In this document: piece after piece, positions 6,329 through 13,025 of the stretch
How the letters are laid out: every line of letters starts with the position of its first letter
Position numbering within the stretch: position 1 is the stretch's first letter
Assembly (NCBI GenBank): GCA_004296785.1
Contig: SCVU01000065.1
Location: 1 to 13,025, forward strand
Length of the DNA stretch: 13,025 bases
Reading direction: 5' to 3'
Source of the DNA: Planctomycetota bacterium
GTDB lineage: Bacteria; Planctomycetota; UBA1135; GCA-002686595
Translations under genes and position numbers: made by a program
Notes under the pieces: model-generated
Database searches by the model: none
What the model saw: the letters and a program-made list of their open reading frames with translations, nothing else
What the model was told of the DNA's origin: nothing

Positions 6329-8437
6329 CTACTGCGTGTCGATCCGCAGGCCGGCCGAGCTCGACAACAGGTCGCCGCCCTGGCCGTCGAGCGCGAAGAA
6401 CTGCGCGTACACGCTGATTCCGGCCGGCGTTCCCGCGGGCACCGCGAGCGCGGCGACCCCGCAGCCGCTCGCATCCGTGGGGGCGGAATCGAGCGCGACC
6501 AGCGTGCCGAACACGTTGACGTTGCACAGGCCGGGCAGCGCGAGCGGAGCCGCTGGAGCCGCTGCGCTCGTCAGCGCGAGCCAGCTCAGCGTCCCCGCGG
6601 GCGCGCCCTTGCCGCCGAGGTACAGCGTCGTCCCGGCGAACGGCACGGACAGCGCGTGCACGCTCGGCGTGCCGAGCGAACCGGGCGATCCGGCGCCGTA
6701 CGCGAACGCGAACGCGCTCGCCGCGCTGCCGGTGTACGCCTGCGGCGCGGACACGCCGGTGTTGCCGTTGCGATCCGTGCTCGCGAAGCGCCACGCCACC
6801 GCGCCGACGAGGTTGCCCGGCAGTTCGGCGCGCGCGACTTGCGTCGCCCGCACGCTCGCGGCGAACTCGGGCAGCGCGCAACCGTTGACGGAGACTTCGA
6901 CGCGCGTGTCGTTCGCCTCGAGCTGCCGCAGCGACGTGTTGTCGTACACCTGCGCGAGCGCGAGCGCGTCCGCCGCGCCGGCGACCTGGTCCGCGATCGG
7001 CGCGACGTGCGGCACGTACGGCGCCTTCGCGTCGCTCGTGCCGGCCTGCGTGTTGAGCCACAGGATCTCGTGGGCGTTCGCGTCCTGCGCGGTCAGCACG
7101 TCGTAGTCGCCGTCGTGATCGACGTCCGCGCTGCGCGCCATCAGCGTGCGCGACGCGAGCGCGAGCCCCGACTGCGCGCTCGACAGCAGGCCGAACGACA
7201 GCGCGCCGCGCACGCCCTTGTACAGCACGTCGGCGCCGAAGAAGCCGCAGACGTAGAGCTCGAGGCCGCCGTCGCCGTCGTAGTCGCACAGCTCGGCGTC
7301 CTTGCCCTCGCCGTCGACGCTCGGCAACACGATCGGCGCCCCGAAGGTTCCCGCACCGGAGTTCGGAAACAGCGCTTCGGCGAGCCCGGGCCAGTTCACG
7401 CCGAGCAGATCGACGTCGCCGTCGCCGTCCATGTCGCCGAACTCCTGCTCGTAGTTGTCGCCGCCCGACCAGTAGCCGACGGGGAACGCGAGTCCCGTGA
7501 CGTCGCGCCACGCGAGCGGCGCTGCGGTTTCGAAGGAGCGATTCGCGAAACAGCGCGGCGCCTCCTGCCGCGCGCCGTGCACGAGGTCGACGTCGAAGTC
7601 GCCGTCGATGTCGGCGAGCTCGATGCCGATCGCGGAGCTCGCGACGTCGCAGAGGGCGCCGCTCGCGTTCAGCGTGTTCGCGGCCTGCGTCCCTTCGCAC
7701 CACAGTCCGGGGTTGCCGTTGGCGATGCTCGTCGTCGAGAGCTTGAACAGCGACGGGTTGAACTCCGCGAAGAAGCCCGCGCCGTCGTTCAGGAACACGC
7801 GCGACGGAGTCTGGCCGCCGAACGCGGCGCCGTGCGACGAGTGCAGCAGATCGACGTCGCCGTCGAGGTCGAGGTCCGCGAGGTCGGAATCGTTCGTCCA
7901 GTCGATGAAGCCGCCGCCGGCGAGCACGGCCGACGGCGCGATCGACGACCCGGGTCCGCCGAGCCCGAGCCAGCGGCTCGCCGTCTGGTCGGCGAAGAAG
8001 CCGCTCGCGCCGCCCTGGACGCCGCCCAGGTTGCACCAGAACCGGCTCGACTGGTTGAGGAGCTGCGCTTCGTTCGACACCGCGAGATCGGGATCTCCGT
8101 CGCCGTCGAAGTCGGCGAACTCGACGTCGCGCGTCTCGTCCGCGACGACCGGCGCCTGCGCGGCCGTGACGTCCGCGAACGCGCCGATCGCGCCGCCCTG
8201 CGCGCCGCCGAGATTCAACCACAGTCGATTCTGATCCTGCGTCGCATCCCCGCCGTCGCCGAGCACCGCGTCCCAATCGCCGTCGCCGTCGATGTCGGCG
8301 CAGTCGACGGCCTCGGTGTACGAGCCGGTGTGCGGGATCTGCGCGCTGCCGTTCGTGAACAGCTGCGCGAGCGCGGGGCTCGCGACGAGCACCGCGGCGG
8401 CGACACGTGCGCGCAGCGTGCGCGGGAACGCGAGCAT
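6329..8437 (-). CDS. secreted FG-GAP/VCBS seven-motif propeller protein, paralog 2 (mosaic middle copy)
   Basis: The product is 702 aa, the same length and architecture as paralog 1. It has a 24-residue signal peptide (ending SPALA|Q), seven calcium loops (DIDGDGDWD, DFDGDGDPD, DLDLDGDVD, DIDGDFDVD, DMDGDGDVD, DYDGDGGLE, DVDHDGDYD), an Ig-like sandwich with YDNTSLRQLE and GNTGVSA, and a 123-residue YGAG module from residue 580. By hand alignment, residues 227-361 differ from paralog 1 at about 32 of 135 positions but from paralog 3 at about 67. In the C-terminal module the order reverses: 35 differences from paralog 1 and 13 from paralog 3. The copy therefore looks recombinant. The ATG at 8437 was chosen because GAGG lies 9 nt upstream and the signal peptide begins there. 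The frame stays open upstream to 8614, but that part antisenses paralog 3. It lies 31 bp behind paralog 3, so co-transcription is likely. Confidence 0.88.
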   Translation of the reverse strand: MLAFPRTLRARVAAAVLVASPALAQLFTNGSAQIPHTGSYTEAVDCADIDGDGDWDAVLGDGGDATQDQNRLWLNLGGAQGGAIGAFADVTAAQAPVVADETRDVEFADFDGDGDPDLAVSNEAQLLNQSSRFWCNLGGVQGGASGFFADQTASRWLGLGGPGSSIAPSAVLAGGGFIDWTNDSDLADLDLDGDVDLLHSSHGAAFGGQTPSRVFLNDGAGFFAEFNPSLFKLSTTSIANGNPGLWCEGTQAANTLNASGALCDVASSAIGIELADIDGDFDVDLVHGARQEAPRCFANRSFETAAPLAWRDVTGLAFPVGYWSGGDNYEQEFGDMDGDGDVDLLGVNWPGLAEALFPNSGAGTFGAPIVLPSVDGEGKDAELCDYDGDGGLELYVCGFFGADVLYKGVRGALSFGLLSSAQSGLALASRTLMARSADVDHDGDYDVLTAQDANAHEILWLNTQAGTSDAKAPYVPHVAPIADQVAGAADALALAQVYDNTSLRQLEANDTRVEVSVNGCALPEFAASVRATQVARAELPGNLVGAVAWRFASTDRNGNTGVSAPQAYTGSAASAFAFAYGAGSPGSLGTPSVHALSVPFAGTTLYLGGKGAPAGTLSWLALTSAAAPAAPLALPGLCNVNVFGTLVALDSAPTDASGCGVAALAVPAGTPAGISVYAQFFALDGQGGDLLSSSAGLRIDTQ

Positions 8438-8446
8438 GGAGCTGGG

Positions 8447-8450
8447 CCTC
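8447..8450 (-). promoter_or_regulatory. ribosome-binding site GAGG for paralog 2
   Basis: GAGG on the minus strand sits 9 nt before the ATG at 8437, inside the 31-bp gap behind paralog 3. It fixes the start at the signal peptide methionine. Confidence 0.5.
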
Positions 8451-8468
8451 GAGTCCGCGGCGACGCGC

Positions 8469-10574
8469 CTACTGCGTGTCGATCTGCAGGCCGGCCGAGC
8501 TCGACAGCAGGTCGCCGCCCTGCCCGTCGAGCGCGAGGAACTGCGCGTACACGCTGATGCCCGCCGGCGTGCCCGCAGGCACCGCGAGCGCGGCGACCGA
8601 GCAGCCGCTCGCATCCGTCGGACCGACGTCGAGCGCGATCAACGTGCCGAGCACGTTCACGTTGCACAGACCCGGCAGCGCGAGCGGAGCCGACGGCGCG
8701 GGCGCGCTGGTCACCGCGAGCCAGCTCAGCGTGCCGGCGGGCGCGCCCTTGCCGGCGACGTACAGCGTCGTCCCGGCGAACGGCACCGACAGTGCGTGCA
8801 CGGTCGGCGTGCCGAGCGAGCCGGGCGATCCGGCGCCGTACCCGAACGCGAACGGGTTCGCCGCGCTGGCCGAGTACGCCTGTTGCGCGGACACGCCCGT
8901 ATTGCCGCTCCCGTCCGTGCTCAGGAAGCGCCACGACACCGCGCCGACGAGATTGCCCGGCAACGCGGCGCGCGCGACCTGCGTCGCGAGCACGCTCGCG
9001 GCGAACTCGGGCAACGCACAGCCGTCGACCGACAGCTCGACGCGCGTGTCGTTCGCCTCGAGTTGCCGCAGCGACGTGTTGTCGTACACGTGCGCGAGCG
9101 CGAGCACCTGCGTCGCGGCGGCCGTCTGGTTCGCGATCGGCCGAACGTTCGGAAGGTACGGCGCGTGCGCGTCGGCCGTCGCGCTCTCGTTCTTCCACAT
9201 CAGCTCGTGCATGTTCGCGTCCTGCGCGACGAGCACGTCGTAGTCGCCGTCCGCATCGACGTCGCCCGCGCGCGCGAGCAGCGAGCGCAGCGAACCGGCG
9301 ATGCCGGACTGGCCGCTCGTGAGCAGCGTGAACGCGATCGCGCCGTCGGTGCCGCGGTACACGCGGTCCGGCGCGGCGAAACCCGCGACGTACACGTCGA
9401 GCGCGCCGTCCATGTCGTAGTCGCACAGCTCGACGTCGTTGTCGTCGTTGCCCGACCCGGGCAGCACGACCGGTCCGCCCCAGACGCCGTTGCCGCCGTT
9501 CGAGTACGCGACGTCGTTGAAGTTCTGGTATCCGACGCCGAGCAGGTCGACGTCGCCGTCGCCGTCCATGTCCGCGAGCTCCTGCTCCATGTGCAGCGTG
9601 CCGCTGATCTGCGCGACCGGCATGTCGGCGCCGGTCTTGTCGATGAACCTCCCGAGGAAGCCGATGTCCGCGCGGCGATTGCGGAACATGCGCGGCAGCA
9701 GCTGCCGCTCGCCGAGCAGCGCGTCGACGTCGAAATCAGCGTCGGTGTCCGCGAGCTCGACGCCGATCGCGATCGTCGTGATGTCGCAGAACGCGCCGCT
9801 CGCGTCGAGCGTGTTGGCCTGCTGGATGCCGGCACACCACAGGCCGGGCTCGCCGTTCATCAGGTTGAAGGAGCCGGGCATGTGGCCGGACGGATTGAAC
9901 TCGCTGAAGCGCCCAGAACCGTCGTTCACGAACATCCGCGTCGGCACGAGGCCGTTGAAGCCCGAGCCGCGCGACGAGTGCAGCAGGTCGACGTCTCCGT
10001 CGAGATCGAGGTCCGCGAAGTCCGAGTCGCTGGTCCAGTCGATGAAGCCGCCCGCCGCGAGCACGACCGGCGGCGGCACGGACGAACCCGCCGCGCCGAG
10101 GCCGAGCCAGCGCGCCGCCGTGTCGTCGACGTAGACACCCGCGCTCCCGCCCTGCGCTCCGCCCGCGTTGATCCAGAAGCGCGAGGCTTGGTTCACGAGC
10201 GTCGAGTCGTTCGACGCGTGCAGGTCCATGTCGCCGTCGCCGTCGAGGTCGGCGAACTCGATGTCGCGGCTCTGGTCGGAGACGACCGGCGCCTGCGTCG
10301 CCGTCACGTCGACGAAGAAGCCGAGTGCTCCGCCCTGCGCTCCGCCCTGATTGAGCCACACGCGGTTCTGATCGTTGCCGAGGTCGCCGCCGTCGGCGAG
10401 CGCTGCGTCCCAGTCGCCGTCGCCGTCGATGTCGGCGAGATCGATGGCCTCGGTGAACGATGCCGTCGCGGGGATCTGCGGCGACGCGTTCGAGAAGATC
10501 TGGGCGCGCAGGGACGGAACGAGCAGAGCAACGACGCCCGTGCTCGCGAGGAAAAGACGCGAGTTCGACGACAT
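8469..10574 (-). CDS. secreted FG-GAP/VCBS seven-motif propeller protein, paralog 3 (promoter-proximal)
   Basis: This 701 aa exported protein is the first gene of the tandem minus-strand run. It has a 24-residue signal peptide (MSSNSRLFLA start, SLRA|Q cleavage) and seven calcium loops: DIDGDGDWD, DLDGDGDMD, DLDLDGDVD, DTDADFDVD, DMDGDGDVD, DYDMDGALD and DVDADGDYD. An Ig-like sandwich and the YGAG module follow. Motif 4 again lacks the usual Gly, while motif 6 keeps the final Asp that the other copies replace with Glu. It is the most divergent copy in the central propeller: HMEQELADMD replaces the NYEQEF context, and the stretch after EFNPS differs. It is also one residue shorter just after the seventh motif. 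The ATG at 10574 has only a weak GAAAG element 7 nt upstream, but the signal peptide begins there. The frame is open further upstream to 11444 only because it runs antisense through the next ABC ATPase. Ligand unknown. Confidence 0.87.
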   Translation of the reverse strand: MSSNSRLFLASTGVVALLVPSLRAQIFSNASPQIPATASFTEAIDLADIDGDGDWDAALADGGDLGNDQNRVWLNQGGAQGGALGFFVDVTATQAPVVSDQSRDIEFADLDGDGDMDLHASNDSTLVNQASRFWINAGGAQGGSAGVYVDDTAARWLGLGAAGSSVPPPVVLAAGGFIDWTSDSDFADLDLDGDVDLLHSSRGSGFNGLVPTRMFVNDGSGRFSEFNPSGHMPGSFNLMNGEPGLWCAGIQQANTLDASGAFCDITTIAIGVELADTDADFDVDALLGERQLLPRMFRNRRADIGFLGRFIDKTGADMPVAQISGTLHMEQELADMDGDGDVDLLGVGYQNFNDVAYSNGGNGVWGGPVVLPGSGNDDNDVELCDYDMDGALDVYVAGFAAPDRVYRGTDGAIAFTLLTSGQSGIAGSLRSLLARAGDVDADGDYDVLVAQDANMHELMWKNESATADAHAPYLPNVRPIANQTAAATQVLALAHVYDNTSLRQLEANDTRVELSVDGCALPEFAASVLATQVARAALPGNLVGAVSWRFLSTDGSGNTGVSAQQAYSASAANPFAFGYGAGSPGSLGTPTVHALSVPFAGTTLYVAGKGAPAGTLSWLAVTSAPAPSAPLALPGLCNVNVLGTLIALDVGPTDASGCSVAALAVPAGTPAGISVYAQFLALDGQGGDLLSSSAGLQIDTQ

Positions 10575-10796
10575 AGGGGAGCTTTCGGTGCGAGCGAGCG
10601 GTCCGCGGCCAGTCCTCCCGACCGAGCGAGAGCTGCGGATGCGCGCGACTCCTGGTGTCCGAACTGAAGACGCACGGCGCGGCGCGCGGGTGCGTGGCAA
10701 ACGGTGCGCACTCAGTATGAGTTGAGTAGGCGGGGCCGCAAGCCGCGGGCGACGGGACTGGCTCCGCGCCCGCGCGCAAGCGACGATGTCGCGCCG
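10575..10796. other. divergent intergenic regulatory region
   Basis: These 222 bp separate paralog 3 (minus) from the LolD-like ATPase (plus) and form the largest non-coding gap in the window. Promoters for both operons are expected here. No strong sigma-70 consensus is visible on either strand; the most AT-rich spot is around 10698-10728. I see no clear long inverted repeat, riboswitch or small RNA. An in-frame GTG at 10704 could extend the ATPase by 31 residues, but the Arg-rich extension is unlike the family and is rejected. Confidence 0.5.
10694..10721 (+). promoter_or_regulatory. weak sigma-70-like promoter candidate
   Basis: GTGGCA (10694-10699, 4 of 6 to the -35 consensus) and TATGAG (10716-10721, 4 of 6 to the -10 consensus) are separated by 16 bp. 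They would place transcription start roughly 70 nt before the ATPase ATG. This is the only AT-rich hexamer pair with proper spacing in the gap, but matches this weak can arise by chance. Confidence 0.2.
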
Positions 10797-11497
<701 letters not shown>

Positions 11498-11501
<4 letters not shown>

Positions 11502-12754
11502 GAGCCCTCGCGTTGATGGTTCGCCGCGGCCTCGCGCTGCACAAGCTGTCGAGCGCGATCACCGCGCTGTCGCTCGCGCTCGCGTGCGGGCTCGTGATGG
11601 CGGTCTTCGCGCTGCGCGAGCAGTCGTACCAGGCGTTCACCGGCGGCTCGACCGCGTTCGACGCGGTGCTCGGCGCGCGCGGCAGCCAACTGCAGCTCGT
11701 GCTGAACACCGTGTTCCACCTCGAGACGTCGCCGGGCAACATCCCGTGGTCGCTCGTGCAGGCGATCGAGAAGGATCCGCGCATCAAGGCCGCGGTCCCC
11801 TACGCGGTCGGCGACAACTACCGCGGCTTCCGCATCGTCGGCACCGGCGCGAACCTGTTCACCGAGTTCGAGGCGAAGAAGGGCGAGCCGTGGCGACTGC
11901 GGCCGGGCGGCCGCTTCTTCGACCCGACGCTGCGCGAGGCCGTGATCGGCGACTTCGTCGCGCGGCGCACGGGCCTCGCGGTCGGCTCGCGCTTCCAGCC
12001 GTACCACGGACTCGCGTTCAACGAGAAGGCGCAGCACGAAGAGCAGTACCTCGTCGTCGGCGTGCTCGAGCCGACCGGCACGCCCGCCGATCGCGCGGTG
12101 TGGATCCCGATCGAAGGCATCTTCCGCATGGGCGGTCACGTGCTGCGCGGAACGGGCGAGGCGTTCGACGCGTCGAAGGTCGTCGAGATCCCCGACGAGG
12201 CGAAGGAAGCGAGCGCGGTGATGCTGAAGCTGAAGAGCCCGCAGGCCGGCTTCACGCTCGACGCGGAGATCAACAAGGCGGGCAAGGTCGCGACGCTGGC
12301 GTTTCCGATCGGCGGCGTGATGGCGGAGCTGTTCGACAAGCTCGGCTGGATGAACCGCGTGCTCGAAGTCGTCGCGTACCTTACAGTGCTCGTCGCCGCG
12401 GGTTCGGTGCTCGCGAGCTTGTACAACACGATGAACGAGCGGCGGCGCTCGCTCGCGATCCTGCGCGCGCTCGGCGCGCGGCGCGCGGCGATCTCGGGCG
12501 CGATCGTGCTCGAGGCGGCCGCGATCGCGGCGCTCGGCGCGGTCCTGGGCTTCGGCGTCTACTTTGCGATCCTCGGCGGTGCCGCCGAACTCGTGCGCGC
12601 GCGGACGGGCGTCGTGCTCGACGTGTGGGCGTACCACCGCGCGCTGTTCGCGGCGCCGATCGGGATCATCGTGCTCGGCGCGCTCGCGGGGTTGCTCCCG
12701 GCGCTGTCCGCGTACCGCACGGACGTCGCGCGCAACTTGCAGCCGACTTCCTGA
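11498..12754 (+). CDS. FtsX/MacB-type ABC transporter permease
   Basis: This 418 aa inner-membrane protein has the four-helix FtsX/MacB layout. TM1 is at about 19-40, followed by a long periplasmic MacB-like domain (about 41-288). TM2 is at about 290-310, then a cytoplasmic NERRRSLAILRALGA motif (313-327), the coupling segment characteristic of FtsX permeases. TM3 (about 332-358) and TM4 (about 384-406) follow. Just after TM1 lies VLGARGSQLQLVL (57-69) followed by HLETSPGNIP (74-83). From memory this matches a conserved 'GA.GS.LQLVL...YH...PTGNI' signature of a permease subfamily found beside periplasmic metal-binding-type proteins in some proteobacteria. GTG at 11498 overlaps the ATPase stop, implying coupled translation; ATG at 11516 is the alternative and would remove six residues. 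Its substrate is not shown by the sequence. Lipoprotein, metal-linked or other envelope transport are all possible. Confidence 0.88.
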
Positions 12755-12770
12755 GCCGCGACGCGCGCCG

Positions 12771-13025
12771 CTACTTCGGCGGCGCCCTTCGGAACGCGCC
12801 TTCGCGCTGCACTTTCCAGTCGCGATCGAACCAACCGGCCTCGAGCACGCCGCCGTCGCCCTTGGTCAGCACATCGGTCGAGAAGATCACGTAGTCGGGA
12901 TAACCGACGCCGCTCGTGAACGGCTGCAGCGTGTAACCGAGTCGGATTCCGGGCACTCCCGTGGCTCCGAACCCACCGACGAGCGAGCGTTGCTCCCGGT
13001 CATCGGCACGCGGCGCGACGAACAC
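12771..13025 (-). CDS. 3' end of unidentified protein, truncated by window edge
   Basis: The last 85 codons of a minus-strand gene are visible, ending in TAG at 12771-12773; the start lies beyond 13025. The fragment is not recognised. It contains ATGVPGIRLGYTLQPF, then GVGYPDYVIFSTDVL, and an aromatic/charged tail with GWFDRDWKVQREGAFRRAPPK near the end. The frame is open to the edge and has a composition with ordered hydrophobic strands, so it is probably real. Its stop converges on the FtsX-type permease with 16 bp between. The visible GTG at 13023-13025 need not be the start. Confidence 0.6.
   Translation of the reverse strand: MFVAPRADDREQRSLVGGFGATGVPGIRLGYTLQPFTSGVGYPDYVIFSTDVLTKGDGGVLEAGWFDRDWKVQREGAFRRAPPK

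Larger units (their letters stand above)
4134..10574 (-). repeat. tandem array of three ~2.1-kb paralogous genes
   Basis: Three head-to-tail coding copies lie at 4134-6242, 6329-8437 and 8469-10574. The stop-to-stop period is 2195 bp and then 2140 bp. Nucleotide similarity is obvious at equivalent places. Examples are the last codons, where each copy ends with TAG after a closely related GAGCTCGAC-containing segment, and the near-identical stretch around 5240-5280 and 7440-7472 that encodes the NYEQEF region. The array arose by duplication of one ancestral gene. The short GAC/GGC-rich calcium-loop coding segments recur about seven times per copy and form a second, internal level of repetition. 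Confidence 0.85.

Noticed and set aside
4134..10574. Internal repetition as a CRISPR array or transposon
   Set aside because: The repeats are in-frame protein motifs and whole-gene duplications. There are no uniform spacers, no terminal inverted repeats and no transposase.
6656..10667. Very long plus-strand open frames (633 and 791 codons) opposite the propeller genes, with recurring VAVAVDVGE-like peptides
   Set aside because: They are the reverse complement of the GAC/GGC-rich calcium-loop codons. The repetition mirrors the DGDGDVD motifs on the coding strand, and no signal peptide or known fold appears.
12766..12781. CGCCG-ctactt-CGGCG hairpin at the convergent junction as a bidirectional terminator
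   Set aside because: The stem is only 5 bp, lacks T-runs on either side, and such stems are frequent by chance at this GC content.

Overview
This is a very GC-rich bacterial window with short intergenic gaps. It holds two two-gene ABC-transporter operons, one RNase H-like housekeeping-type gene, and a block of secreted proteins between the transporters. The secreted proteins have signal peptides, calcium-binding FG-GAP/VCBS propeller repeats and a C-terminal beta-rich module beginning YGAG..GS.G.P. From memory, that style of secreted protein is abundant in marine Planctomycetota such as the Saltatorellus/Poly30-like lineages, so a planctomycete is my best guess. It is an inference from protein style, not from a marker gene.

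Left part (1-3092): a YkuK/DUF458-family protein on the minus strand diverges from a plus-strand operon. That operon encodes an ABC ATPase and a large ABC-2-like permease, overlapping by ATGA.

Middle (3170-10574): a plus-strand secreted protein of 316 aa faces three tandem minus-strand genes with a 13-bp gap at the stop codons. The tandem genes encode 701-702 aa paralogs. Each has a 24-residue signal peptide, seven calcium-loop motifs (a predicted seven-bladed propeller), an Ig-like beta-sandwich and a 123-residue C-terminal module. The 316 aa protein ends in a related module, also 123 residues long by my count, although its N-terminal domain is unrelated. The middle paralog is a mosaic: its central propeller resembles the promoter-distal copy and its C-terminal part resembles the promoter-proximal copy. 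This suggests recombination or gene conversion within the array.

Right part (10575-13025): a 222-bp divergent regulatory gap leads to a second transporter operon on the plus strand. It encodes a LolD/MacB-type ATPase and an FtsX-type permease, overlapping by GTGA. It converges, with a 16-bp gap, on the 3' end of an unidentified gene that runs off the window.

The two transporters belong to different classes. Nothing in the sequence proves that either acts on the secreted proteins between them. No tRNA, rRNA, CRISPR, insertion sequence or attachment site was seen.
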